Assembly (NCBI RefSeq): GCF_014898815.1
Contig: NW_026515482.1
Span: 124,001-188,000, forward strand
Length of the DNA stretch: 64,000 nucleotides
From: Panonychus citri
Lineage: Eukaryota > Arthropoda > Arachnida > Trombidiformes > Tetranychidae
Direction: 5' to 3'
Shown here: positions 18,200 through 31,300 of the stretch, piece by piece
Layout: each line of letters starts with the position of its first letter
Numbering within the stretch: the first letter of the stretch is position 1
Position numbers and translations under genes: made by a program
Notes under the pieces: model-generated
Database searches by the model: none
The model's input: the letters and a program-made list of their open reading frames with translations, nothing else
What the model was told of the DNA's origin: nothing

Positions 18200-21100
18200 A
18201 TGAGTATAAATCCAATTCATTTGGAATATTTTTGTGACCAATCAGTTTTCTGGGTAAGTTTAGTAAATTTCTTCGAACTTGTAATCACAATTAAATTTCC
18301 ACATGCTAATTTTTATCATAGTGCAATTAATGAAACTAATCCATTTTTATTAAGAATCACAATTTAACTTGGAATACAAATCAACCCAAATTAACTCGAT
18401 GTTTCCATCAAACTGTCTTGAATTGGTTACCAGCGCTTTTCCTCAGTTTATTTTCAATATTCGAAGTGACCAAAATAATCAAGTTACAAAAAAAGTTTAT
18501 TCATTGGAATATAATTAATCGTTCTAGATTAGGATTAACAATTTTCCTGATTATCATCAATTTCATTCAATTAATTAACGTAACTCGACAATACGATAAT
18601 CCATCAATAACCAAAAAACCAAATCTATCTGATTTAATTGCTCCATTTATCAACATTAGCTCTTTTGTAAGTAATCCTAACATTAGATTTGCTTTCAATT
18701 TATTAACAAGTTGATTAATACAAGAACTAATCATTTTGGTTTTTGTAATAATTAACGTTTAACATTAATAACATTTTTCCGTTGGCCAACAAACAGCAAT
18801 TGAATTAAAACAAAACTTGTTGACTTTAATTGACCGGAAATTTAATACTCTGTTAGAAATTTATTACAATTAAGTCAACATAGTCTATGTTTACATTGAA
18901 CTTTATTAACTGTTATTTTTTATATCGAATCAAACTCTTCATTAACGACAACATTTATGATGTTAATTGTTTGATAACTTTACTAATATTAATTGCATTT
19001 ACCTTCTAATTTACTTAATTTCCTAGACGTTAATTGGTTTATTATTTTACTGTCATCAACTCCATGATATTCATACAAGTTGGATCACTTGGATTTACTG
19101 TTTAATTAAAATTATTTGTCTATTTGGAATCGATTATTCAATTTGGATTGATTCAAATGAATATACAGAAATTGAAGTCACTTTATACAATTTACAGTTA
19201 ATTGTGTTTATATTACTACTGATTATCATCTCGTTTTCTGATTCTAAATCATTACCTGATTATCTTAGCTTAAAACTGTTCAGGGACTTACGAAATCCCC
19301 AAGAGATTGGTAAGTCCAAAAATCCCGAAAGATCAGCTTCGTTTCCGAACTATATTACTTTTTGGTGGTTCAATAAATTGGCTTTACTTGGCCATCGAAA
19401 AGCTTTAGCAATCGAGGATCTTTGGGAGCTTCGAGATGACCTTAAAGTAAGCACATTGATGCAGCCTTTTAACTTTCAGTATAAAAGATTATCAGAATTG
19501 ACTGATAAACGTTCAAAAAGTAATCTAAATGGTTCGTCAAAAAATCAAAGTAAACGAAAAGTAAATATTATCAGAATTCTGGTTAAAAACTTTGGTCATA
19601 GTTTTCTAGTTGGAACGACATTGAAACTGGTTCAGGATATTCTGCAGTTCATTTCACCACAGTTACTTAAGTGAGTAGATGAAACTATTATCCATAAATA
19701 TTTACAGCTGATTTACAATTGATTTCATTGAGTTTATCAATCGGTTTGTATTTTCATTTAGATTATTCATTAATTTCATCGAAAATCAATCAGAGGAACA
19801 ACTTTGGCATGGAACATTAATTGCGTGTTTATTGTTCGTAGTCACGTCTTCCAAGACAATTTTTCTTAATCACTATTTCTATCGTATGATCATCGTCGGA
19901 ATGCAGATAAATTCAACGTTGACTGCAGCAATTTACAGAAAATCTTTCAATATTAGTGACAAAGCAATGAAACAAATCACTTCCGGAGAAATAATTAATC
20001 TAATTTCAGTTGATTGCAAACGTTTCCTTGAATTAATGCCTTACATTAATCTACTCTGGTCAGCACCTTTTCAGATATTGATGACCACTTTTTTCCTCTT
20101 CCTTGAACTGGGATACTCTGCATTTTGTGGCATATTGGTGATGATCTTTTTGGTTCCAATCGATGGAGTGTCAATTATGCTAAGTAGAAAACTTCAAGTA
20201 TCAGTTATGGATCATCGAGATGAGAGAGTTAAAGCGATTAAAGAAATTCTGAATGGAATACGAATCATCAAATTCTATGCTTGGGAAAAGTCATTCCTTC
20301 GATATATCACCTCGCTCAGAGAAAAAGAAGAAGGTCAACTGAGAAAATTATCATATCTCGAATATATTTCAGCATTTATTTGGCACTGTTCTCCTACGAT
20401 TGTGTCAGTGACGACGTTTGCCTCTTACGTTTTGCTTCAAGGAGGAACACTCACCGCAGAAAAGGCTTTTGTATCACTTTCTCTATTTCATATAATGAAA
20501 TTTCCTTTATCCATGATACCTGAACTTTTATCGTCTTTAATTATGGCGAGTGTTTCAACTAAAAGGATTAACAAGTTTTTAAATCTCGATGAACTTGATG
20601 CTTATGTAACACGAAACTCTGACGAATTGGATGTTTTGAAAATAGAAAATGGCTCCTTCAGATGGAGTCCAAGAGACGAAAGACCCGAAGGTAATTCCAG
20701 ATCATGTGGATTCTCAAACAAGAAATGTTTTTATACCACGAATTTATTAAATGACGAAGTCAGTAAGGAATCGGATGGATTGACACTCGAAACTAAACCA
20801 AGTCTTCGGCATATTAACATGAAAGTGAAACCTGGCTCGTTTGTAGCGATTGTTGGTTCTGTTGGTAGTGGTAAAAGTTCATTGTTAAGTGCGATTCTCG
20901 GAGAGATGGAGAAAATATCAGGACGAATTAATATCAATGGAAAATATTCAATCGCTTATGTCGCTCAACAAGCATGGATTCAAAATACTTCATTGAAGAA
21001 CAACATCTTATTTGGTTCTCCGTTTGATGAAAGTAAATATAATCAGGTAATTTCTGCCTGTGCATTAGAACCTGATATCGCTTATTTACCTGGAGGAGAT

Positions 21101-23473
21101 GAAACGGAAATCGGCGAGAAAGGAATTAACCTTTCAGGTGGACAAAAACAACGAGTTAGTCTTGCTCGAGCTTGTTACAGTGATTCTAATCTGTTCATTT
21201 TAGACGATCCATTAAGTGCTGTCGATGCTCATGTAGCTCAACATATTTTCAAAAAAGTTCTGAGCTCAAAGACTGGAATCTTAAAGAATAAAACTCGAGT
21301 TTTAGTGACCAACAAGTTGGATCTTTTATCCAAAGTCGACAGTATTTATGTTCTAACTAATGGTGTGATTACCGAGAATGGAACATACAAACAATTGATG
21401 GAAGCTAAAGGAGAGTTTTGTGATCTCGTTGAACAATTTACCAACCGATCAATAGAAAACGATAATGAGCAGCATGAAGAATTGTCAGTTACCGAATCTA
21501 TTGAAAAGAAAGATATTAAATCTGCCGAGAAGACCGATGATCAAAAGAAAAAATTGATTGAAGCAGAAACTTTAGAAACTGGTAAAGTCAAGTGGTCAAT
21601 TTACTGGGAATATTTTGGAATGGTCAGTTTTCTCTGGACAACAGTAATAATTGTAGCTCATGCCTCCATAGTTATCTTTTCATTAATTTCTGACCTTTGG
21701 TTATCAGAATGGTCGAGTGAGCCCGTTTCTAAATCTAATTCACTTTCGACAACCAAATTTCGAGTTATGGTTTATTCTATCTTAGGTCTTGTTGTAAGCA
21801 TAACGACCTCCATAGGATCTTTTGCGATCATCGCAGGAACATCAAAAGCATCAATCGAATTCCATGAAAAGTTATTATATAATGTTTTTCGATTGCCTAT
21901 TTCATTTTTCGATACAAACCCTTTGGGAAGAATAGTTAATCGGTTCTACAAGGACATGGACACCATTGACACTACTTTACCGGAGATAATTCAGTAAGTA
22001 TTCACTAGAAAATATTATGTATTCATTGGTTTTAATCATTCCTCTGTTTGTTTCTTAGTCATTGGATTATTTTTCTTTTCGAAGTTGTCATCACCTGTGT
22101 GATAATTTCGTTTAACACACCGATGTTCGTTCTCGTACTGATTCCGCTCATTTGTCTGTATGGTTACATCCAAACAATTTACATCGGTTCATCGCGACAA
22201 TTGAAGCGACTCGAAGCTGTAACTAGATCGCCAATTTATTCACATTTTCGAGACAGTTTGTGTGGTGTTAATTCCATACGCGCTTTTGGTGTTACTCAAA
22301 GATTCATCGAAGAATCAGCGAATTTGATTGATATTAATGTTAATTGTTTCCATCAAAGTGTTGTGGCTAATCGATGGCTCAGCACTCGCTTAGAATTTTG
22401 TGGTAATTTAGTTATACTTGCGACAGCTATTTTCGCAATCTTAGCACGAAGCTCTCTTGGTGCAGGAACTGCGGGACTTTCATTGTCTTACGCTTTAACG
22501 CTCATCAATTCATTGAGTTGGCTCGTTCGAATGTCGTCCGAACTTGAAACAAACATTGTTGCTGTTGAACGTATTATGGAATATTGTAAATTAAAAAGCG
22601 AAGCTGATTGGTATGAAGGTAAAATTATGCCACCTGATGATTGGCCATCAAAAGGATCAATTAAATTCGATAGATATGAAACTCGATATCGAGAAGGAAC
22701 CGAATTGATTTTGAAAGGAATTTCAGGAGAAATCAAAGGATTGGAAAAGATTGGAATTGTTGGTCGAACTGGAGCTGGTAAATCGACAGTTACTCTGTCA
22801 TTGTTTAGATTAATTGAAGGATCAGGAGGATCGATTTCTATTGATGGTCTTAATATCAGCGAATTACCTTTGCATCCATTGAGATCTCGTCTTGCAATTA
22901 TCCCTCAAGATCCAGTCCTTTTTGGTGGAACCTTGAGATTCAACTTGGATCCATTTGATTGTTATTCAGACAATGATATTTGGGATGCATTGTCTCATGC
23001 TCATCTCAAACAATTCGTTAATAATACTGGTCAAGGTCTTAATTACCAAATAGCTGAGGAAGGAAAAAATCTTAGTGTTGGACAGAGACAATTGTTGTGT
23101 TTAGCAAGAGCTTTACTTAAGAAACCAAAGATTCTATGTAAGTTTTTCTCTTTTTTTTCTTTTTTTGTTTTTTATTTTTTATTTTTCATTCTTATTTTTT
23201 ATTTCTCTCTCATTCTTTGCAATAGTTCTGGATGAAGCAACTGCAGCGATCGATTTGGAAACTGATTCATTGATTCAGAAAACAATCAGAACAGAATTCA
23301 AAGATTGTACAATATTAACGATCGCTCATCGTTTGAATACAATATTAGATTCTGATCGAGTGATGGTCTTGGATCAAGGTCAAATCGCGGAATTCGATGA
23401 GCCAAAAGTTTTATTAGAAAACAAACAATCGACATTCTATTCATTAGCTAAAGAGGCTAATCTTGTCTCTTGA
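18200..23473 (+). CDS. ABCC-2: ABC transporter subfamily C (MRP-type), complete
   Basis: Exons 18200-18253, 18355-18666, 19027-19670, 19762-21993, 22059-23137 and 23226-23473 give 1,522 residues with no frame break. The order is TMD0 (about 1-200), linker, TMD1 (about 340-620), NBD1 (Walker A GSVGSGKSS near 701, signature LSGGQKQR near 792, Walker B near 815), TMD2 (about 920-1190) and NBD2 (Walker A GRTGAGKST near 1316, signature LSVGQRQL near 1418, LDEATAAID). It would be an ATP-driven exporter of conjugates or xenobiotics in a membrane. The start was chosen because the first exon ends in Cys-x-x-Ser-Val-Phe-Trp before GTAAGT, as in the sister copies. Unlike copies 3-6 it has no intron between TMD1 and NBD1, and unlike 4-6 none within TMD2. 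It keeps the T-rich NBD2 intron. It is closest to ABCC-1. Confidence 0.93.
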
Positions 23474-23870
23474 TAATTGATACAATCAACTTAATTTACA
23501 TTTGTATTTATTTATTCATCATCTCTATCAGTAATCAACAGGTGTTATTGTCATCTTACTCTGTTGTAATGATTAAATCAAACACAATTAAATTGAATGC
23601 TTAGGAATAAAAAGAAAATCTTTTTACTCTTAAAAATGAAGTTTAATAATCACTTTTAGTTATCAATGACTATTAACTCATAGCAACAGGTTGATTTGAC
23701 CGAGGTCAACTTGATTGTTGAACAAAAATTTGAGTTCAAAAAACGTCAGAAAAAATTAACGAGATTGGAATGAAAAAAGATTTCGAGATGGAGATTAACT
23801 CACAAATAGAGAAATTAGTAATCAAAAAATGAAGGTCCGAAATCTCGTATCATTGATATCAATCGGTATA
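23474..23870. other. 3' flank of ABCC-2
   Basis: The 3' region is shared with ABCC-1 and ABCC-4, with an AATAAA at about 23605. No gene seen. Confidence 0.5.
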
Positions 23871-23879
23871 CGAGTAAAA

Positions 23880-24145
23880 CCATTGGGGTTTCTTCAAATG
23901 AAAACTTTACAATTATTAATTTTAGAGCGAAATTCTGCTTGGAAATGAAGTTTCATATTCAAAATCATCATATATGTGATTTAAATTTAATTTCGACTTA
24001 TTACGACGAATTAATTAATTAATCACAATTAAAAGTCGTTTTGGTTTCTTCAAATGAAAACTTGGTTTCTTCATTTGGTGGTTTGGTTTCTTCATACGAA
24101 AAGCAGAATCGAATTTTTTACCTTTGGTTTCTTCAAACGGGAAAC
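23880..24145 (+). repeat. Degenerate repeats of a 20-bp unit, TTGGTTTCTTCAAATGAAAA
   Basis: Copies or partial copies start near 23883, 24031, 24062, 24081 and 24124. Each has the GGTTTCTTCA core followed by a variable ending. A frame open over 24041-24286 reads through the last four as VSSNEN/VSSFGG/VSSYEK-like units. Confidence 0.6.
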
Positions 24146-24286
24146 ACTGTAACATCGATAGTCAAACGAAGTAAATTGATTCCAATCAAAGAGATCGAAT
24201 TGAGTGAAAAAGATGAAATTGAAATATTAAGAGAGATAATCGAAGAGTATGAATACACTTTGATTCTTTATGGACCAATTGGTTAG
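24041..24286 (+). CDS. Doubtful small open reading frame
   Basis: 81 codons ending TAG at 24284-24286. After the repeat-encoded part, the C-terminal 40 residues are acidic and regular (KEIELSEKDEIEILREIIEE) and look coding-like. No family is recognised. It could be the last exon of a decayed gene. Confidence 0.2.
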   Translation: MVSSNENLVSSFGGLVSSYEKQNRIFYLWFLQTGNTVTSIVKRSKLIPIKEIELSEKDEIEILREIIEEYEYTLILYGPIG

Positions 24287-24394
24287 ATCAATTCTTTATC
24301 AAAAGCACAAATAAATTCTGTTTATTGCTCTTCTTAACTGGATTGACAAATTTTCCACATTAATCATATTATCAGCTGAGAGAAAAGTCTATTG

Positions 24395-24570
24395 CTTATG
24401 ATAAAATTAATCGTTCTAGATCAGAATTAACAATTTTGTTGATCCAGTTAATTATTTGATACACGAATTAGTTATTTTTAACGTTTAACATCAAATAATA
24501 AATTTCCCGTTAGTCAACAAACAGCAATTGAATTGAAACAAAATTTGTTGTCTTTAATTGATATTTAATT
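24395..24570 (+). pseudogene. Relic of an ABCC TMD0 exon and its intron
   Basis: 24405-24450 (AATTAATCGTTCTAGATCAG and onward) resembles ABCC-2 exon 2 at 18505-18550. 24470-24560 (GTTAGTCAACAAACAGCAAT and around) resembles ABCC-2 intron 2 at 18750-18840. The piece between them is deleted. This marks an extra, lost ABCC copy between ABCC-2 and ABCC-3. Confidence 0.6.
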
Positions 24571-24577
24571 TGATTTA

Positions 24578-25358
24578 TTAAGCACAACTTTCAGCGGCAA
24601 GTCCTCTGGTCCTTTCACCGATTTGGGTTCCATTACTTGGGTGAGCACACCAACAGTGTCCAGTTGATCCATGACATTGGTGTTTCTTGAAGTGACCAGA
24701 TTCTTCACATGCAGGAATGAAAGCTCCAATTCCTAATCAACGAAAATCGTGAAAATTTAAGAAAATTCAATAGATGAATACAAAGAAATGACACTAAATT
24801 GAGAGGAAATTTTACTAACGTCGAGGTCTTTCATTGGTCAATTGATGCCTTTGGAGAATACAATCACAAGCCTTGACCTTCTTTGATGGAGCTCGGATGA
24901 TGTTTCCTTCTGGGTCCCAACATTGACAGAACTTTCCACCTCCAACAGCTTCACCGTGACATTGAAGGGAAGCGTATTTACCATCAGGTCGACATTCGGG
25001 AATCAATCGTCCAGGTAATCGGGTATTGGAATTTGTTTCCCGTTGTCGGTGGTGAGCACATGAGGTAGCATCGGATGTTGAATTTACTGCGGTTGTGGCG
25101 GCTGAAGCGACGGCAGCAGTAGCTGCTTTAGCGGTCGCTGATACTGTTGATCCAATAGGTGTTGGAACTGCAGCTCCGGTGGCAGGGGCTGACGACAAAG
25201 TGTTTCCTGTCAATTCAGAGAAAAGAAATAAAATAATAACAATTAACAACAATAATCAACATTATTTTGAAAACACAAAGATCACCAATTAACTAACCAG
25301 TGGGTGAGGACAAAACTGTCACAAAAAGTGAAGCTAAAGTAACAATTAAAACTTTCAT
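24578..25358 (-). CDS. Secreted protein with two thyroglobulin type-1 domains (thyropin-like)
   Basis: Exons 25298-25358, 24820-25206 and 24578-24732 (read on the minus strand) give 200 residues. A signal peptide (MKVLIVTLASLFVTVLSSP) is followed by an Ala/Thr-rich linker (about residues 21-65). The first type-1 domain has PECRPDGKYASLQCH, FCQCWDPEG and ACDC. The second has IPACEESGHFKKHQCH, CWCAHPSNG and a final Cys. The CWC and QCH motifs define the family. Such domains often inhibit papain-family or other proteases. A cathepsin L gene lies 16 kb away on the same strand. Splice sites were inferred from frame and GT-AG ends; the frame is intact. Confidence 0.88.
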
Positions 25359-25453
25359 GGTGAATGAGTTTTGGCTAATGATGATGGTAATACAATTAAT
25401 TTAATGAACAACTATTGATCAGAATGACTTGCAAATTGATGATTACTTGCTGT

Positions 25454-25460
25454 TTTTATA
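25454..25460 (-). promoter_or_regulatory. TATA box of the thyropin-like gene
   Basis: The minus strand reads TATAATATAAAAACAGC; TATAAAA is complementary to 25454-25460, about 96 bp before the ATG. The spacing allows a 60-70 base leader. Confidence 0.45.
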
Positions 25461-25469
25461 TTATACTTA

Positions 25470-28323
25470 CTAATCATAATCTTGATGTTGATTTAAAAAC
25501 AATGATTGTTAAGATTGTTTGAGTTGTTTGATTAACTACTCGAAAGAATTGATTAAGATTTTCTAGTTTTTTTCTTATTTCGTAACAGAGAGAAACAAAT
25601 ACTCGAGATTAAGTTGTTGTTCTGATTTTCTATTAAATAATAGATTAAATTGAGAAAAAATGGAGAAAATTGATTATCACAATTTAAGTTGATTCTGTTA
25701 ATATTTCACCGAAATAATGTTTTCAATGAGAATCGGATGTTTATTTCATTCGTGCTGATTTGATATTTTTGTATGGAAATGATTCAAATCGTAAATTGTT
25801 ATGATGTTAAAAGCTTTCAAAATTGATACAGAATTAAGTTAATCACTTGATTTTTAGGTTACCATTAGTATCAATAACAACAAGATTAAATCAAATTAAC
25901 AGAAAACACTTCAATCACTTAATTGTAGACTTAATTGATTTGATTGTTATGATTTCCATTTTCTATTCAGTATCTTGATTGTGATTAAAAGTAGTCAATT
26001 AAATATCAACTTCTTTCCGGTTGAACTTTGACCATTCTTACTAGTTAATTGATTGTTTTTAAGCACAATTAAAAGTAATTGTAATTGTAAGAAATGAATT
26101 GCTATGTGATTTATTGTTAATTTTATTTGAAGGATCGTCTCTCTGTTTTAATTGCTCAAGTCTTTTGAATTAATCCAATAGCTATTGATTAGTTATAAAC
26201 AGAATTAACTTTTGTAGCAGTTTATTGATTATTACAATTAATCAATTAATGGGTTAATCAATTTAAAAAAGTTATCATTTTATATCTTATCAATATGTTA
26301 ACATTTAATTGTTTTATCAAAAACCAATGTTTATTTATAGTAAGTATTAGATAGTTAATGTGTAAACAATTAAGTCTTAGCATGATTAGCGTTTTAATAA
26401 AAGATCAAGGTTGAAGTATCAATACGATTTAGCAGTTAATTACAATTTACAATTAGTTTACCGATTAACTTTAATAATAGATTCTAATATTAATCATGAG
26501 TGGTTAAGCTCAGGGAGATTTCAATAAGTTGGAAATTCTCAGAGCTCAATCCAGAATTTTTCTTTTTTTGTTACTTTAGAATTTCAATCAACCGAAATCC
26601 TATTATTTTGATTTTCTAAAAATCTTATGAGAATAATCTTGAAATTGAACAATGACCGACGAAGTTTTCTCCGTCATAATTGAGAGTCGATCACTTTACA
26701 TGTATGTCGATTAAGGAATCACAAACATTAAGATTAATCGTTACTATTTTAAAGTTAATGAGATGAAACTAATTTAATGTCGTTGAAAAAAAATCATCAA
26801 TTATATGAGTGAGACTAATTAATTTTTTCATTTTCTCTCTAATAATCAATTTTTTTATTGGAAGAAACTTATGCTTTAGGTGCCATCTATGCATAGAAAT
26901 TCAATCCATATAAAATACAATTATCGTAGGAAGATAAATTGATTAAGAAAAGTTCTTGAAACTTTCTCAAATAAATAATCACTTAGCAACTAATTAACTC
27001 GCCTAATGATAATCATTAGCCATATGATTACGACCTCAATGTTATCCGATTTCCATGAACAGGTACATTCACACTCGATGGTTAATTAATCAATTGCCTA
27101 GAAATGAATGATATCAGAAATGCTAAACACCTTTAATCACCAAAAAATAACATAATCAACGAGAAAGAATTGTGATTAATTACATTTGCAAGAAAAGATT
27201 TAATTGATTGTCCAATATAACTTATTAGTACAAGGGTAATTTTTAAATGATCGCTATCAATGCTAATCAAAATCTGAAGAAAATCAAATCATCCAAATGT
27301 AACTAATGACAATTATGGACAGTAAAGAAAAAGCTGAGAAATTGAAAGTAATTATAATTCAATTATTTACCTTGAATCAGTTGCAATTATGTTTAATGTT
27401 TAGTTAATTGTATTCTTACAATGAACAAAAAAAGTCCAACAAACTTTTCAAGGTTTTCAACAATTTGCTAACTTGAATTGTTTAATGATTTTAAATCAAC
27501 ATTATTAACCTATTGATTTAATGATGTAATTTAATATTTACATTGCTTGTACAATTATTATCAAGATAATCAATCGTTCATAACTATGGCGACTTCGTGA
27601 TGAAATTATTGATTAGTTTTAAACCAATATCTTATTATGCAATTAACTTTTTCTCTGTAAACAAATCCAATCATACATGTATCATCTCCAACCAATTACA
27701 ATTACAAGTGCTATCAAAGGTAATGTCCTTAATTAACCTTCAATCAAGTCTCTTTTGAAACAATATATTCTTATTCTCGAACCTGTTAGAACCTTTCAGA
27801 CACAGGACGAAACTATTGACTACAAATGTATTAATTTACCTTTAACAGAATTGAAAACACTCAATTGATACTAACAAGGATAGACATTGGAAATTTTCAA
27901 TAAAATTGCGAAAATTTATTTTCCAAATTATTTACATGATGATGATTATTAACTAAATCAATATGATCACAATTCAAATTTAATCGATCGACGAATGAAA
28001 AGTTTCATTATGAACCGACAGATGGAGCCACCAGTTATTCTTTTTTATTTTTATTTACATTATGTAAGAGAATCTCTTTCTTTTTTCTCTTACTCTGGTT
28101 TCTTTTGAATTGAATTTCATTTTTATTTCTTTCTCTTTCTGCTTTTCCTTTCACCATCATGTTTCTCTCTTTTCTCTGATCAATTATCTTTCAATTTTCT
28201 AGATTTAATTTCATTCAATTAGCAATTACAATCAATTGTCACACGTTGGTTATTAAATTTTAAGCTAATTAACTTAAATTCGGTTATTCTTTTTCACTTG
28301 TGTCTCCTCTCACTTTCAACCTA
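25470..28323. other. Long intergenic stretch, no gene seen
   Basis: About 2.85 kb of AT-rich sequence with no long open frame on either strand and no repeat that I recognise. The last 250 bp before ABCC-3 are pyrimidine-rich. Confidence 0.5.
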
Positions 28324-31300
28324 ATGGATCATAAAATAGTCTTTGAATCTCTGTGCGGTGATTCACTTTTCTGGGTAAGTGAAATTTGTTTCCTCCTTTG
28401 TTGTTTCATTCGAATCGAATTTTTTTTTGTTCTTTTTTTGTTAATTCTTTTTGTTTCTTTCATGGGTTTTCTTATCAAATGAATTTACTTTTTACTGAAT
28501 TTTCATGAGATGATAAATAGATGAGCCAATTTTAACATAAGAACATTGGTTGGTCATTTTTCATTTTGGAGAATCAACCGTGTTAATTGTGTTAACCTTT
28601 TCAATTTTTTTTTTCTATTCTTTTGTTGATTCTCAAAATTGAAGGTTGATTGTTTATCAACTAATATGTTTGTTTGCATTTTCTTGTTGGCAATTTTCCA
28701 AAGGTTATCTGGTAGAAACTCATTTAGAATATTAGCTCTCTACCTTTTCTTTTACACTCTCATGAACCTGTTCTCTGTTGGAAAATTGTATCTTTCGATT
28801 AACTTGTTTCCTTTTTTTTTCTACCCATTAATTAATGTTTCTTTCTCTTTCTTTACACAGGATTACAATCTAGTTTGGAATTCAACTGCACCCAAATTAA
28901 CTCGATGTTTCCATCAAACGATACTTAATTGGATACCAACATCTTTCCTTTGGTTATTTTCAATCTACGAATTGACGATAACTGCAAGAATCAAAAGAAA
29001 AACAATCCCATGGAATTTTCAAAATCGTTCTAGATTAATCTGCACTTTTCTATGTATTTTACTCAATATTTTTCAATTATTGAACATCATTTATCGTAAT
29101 TTTAACTCCGATCCACCAGCTCCATCTGATTTTTATGCTCCATTGCTCAACATTGCCTCTTTCGTAAGTTTTAATTCAGTTCATAAACAGTTTCCCCCTC
29201 ATAATCAAACTACTGGGTGACAAATAATACCTTGTTTTTTTTAAATACCCTGTAACTTCTTTATCTTTGATTCAAACCTAATAATTTTAGTAACGAATTA
29301 AGCACTAGACTTGCAAGTTAGATATCCATCCTTTCAAAATGATTTTCAATCTACAGGGTGAGTGCCTCAAGGCTCCAAAGGTGGCTAGCGAATAATATTT
29401 GATAGTTAAAATCGTGAAAAAAACCTGAAATTTACGCAAATTGAGCACTTAATTAGCTGATAACTCATTTTCTCGGAACTTTAAGTAAAAAATTGAGATC
29501 AATAACGATAGATACCTCTATTTAGCATATTATGACACCCTGAAATAGATTATACAACAAATAGTAATCATCTAATCGCACTTTTTGTTATTTTATGAAA
29601 CCCTCTGTAACTTTTCGATAGAATGTCCAATTTTCGAAAATTTTATATATAAAAAAACTTCAACTAATTACTTTAAAAATAAGCAGAAAAAAAAGTTACT
29701 GTAAGTTAGTATTTAGATTTAAACGCCATACTCAAAAAAACAACATATTATTTGTCACCCAGTAACAAGTAAAGTTTGTTACAAATTGTTTTGATTTCAA
29801 ATCAACTTTGAACAATCAAGTGTTAAAACCTTCACTTAAATATTAGTTATTATTAAGAAGATAAAAATTGAGGTCTTTTTAATTACTTAGCTCTTAATTG
29901 TTGATCAAGTGAGACTTTTGTTCAGACCTTTTTCCTTTGATTTTATTTTGCTAATTGACTTTAATTAATCTAAGTTGTCACTTATCATTACTGATTTATA
30001 TTATAATATCAATCTCACTTTACTCTAGAAATATCATTTTACCAAACCTACAACAATTATCTTACTTTTCAGTTCAACTCGTCCTTAATTTACAACAAGC
30101 TGATTAAGATATTCTAATCAATGTTAACATCATCTTTTTCTCTTAAATTGAGACTCATTGTAATAGTAATAAGTGTACTTGCGAATATCTAATTGATCTA
30201 ATTTTTTTTCTCTCTTTTTCTAGACACTGGTAACTCTTTTCCTCTATTACCACCGCCTTCGTGGTATTCATACAAGCGCTGTGATATGGATTTATATATT
30301 TCTCCAGACAATCGGTACTTTTCCAATCGCTTATCAGACTTGGATTGACTCTGCTGAATACACATCATCTGAAGTTGTTTTATTCAATATTTATTTTGTT
30401 ACAATTTCTCTTTTACTGATAATCATTTCATTCTCTGATGGTCCAATCAACTTTACGACGGATACTGAGCTTACAACTAAGCTCGATCAGAATGAAAGTA
30501 AAAAACTAAGTCCAGAAAACAATGCCTCGTTTCTTAACAAACTTGTATTTTGGTGGTTTAATGAGATGGCTTTTCTTGGTTGGCGACAAGATTTAACTAG
30601 CAAAGACTTATGGCAACTTCGAGATGATCTTAAAACGGAAAATCTGATTGGACCATTTGAGACTCGACTTGAAGAGGCTTTGCTGGTTGCGAAAAAGAAA
30701 TCACAAAACTCAAATTCTACCTCTAATGGATCGACCAAAGATACTTCAATTAACCAGGAAACAATTAAGAAACATAAAATCAATTTTATCCCAATTTTAG
30801 CGAAAATATTTGGCTCATATTTTGCTGTAGGATCTTTTTTCAAGCTTATCCATGATATTGCTCAATTTGTTACACCTCAATTGCTTAAGTAAGTTGATCT
30901 TACTTTTTTGCTCAATTTTACTCATATGGAAATTATATTTTCTCGTCTCTTTCTAGATCTTTGATAAGTTTCATTGAACATAAAACGGACCAACCACTTT
31001 GGCATGGATTCTTAATTACATTTGCTATGTTCGCGATCTCAACCATTCAAAGTATCTTTTTGAATCATTATTTTTATCGGATGTTCATGACCGGGATGCA
31101 AGTTAGTTCAACGCTTACAGCGGCCATTTACAAGAAATCACTCAACCTTAATGATAAAGCTCGAAAAGAGGTCACCTCTGGTGAAATCGTTAATTTAATG
31201 GCTGTCGATGCAAAACGATTCTTGGATCTCATTCCTTTTATTAATTTAATCTGGTCAGCGCCATTTCAAATAACCGTCTCAATTTATTTCCTTTATCTTG

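Noticed and set aside
25095..25292. Ala/Val-rich frame on the + strand
   Set aside because: Antisense of the Ala/Thr-rich linker of the thyropin-like gene.
28639..28860. Open frame upstream of ABCC-3 exon 2
   Set aside because: It is intron 1 read through. The first exon ends at 28374 with a donor like that of the sister genes, and an acceptor precedes 28861.
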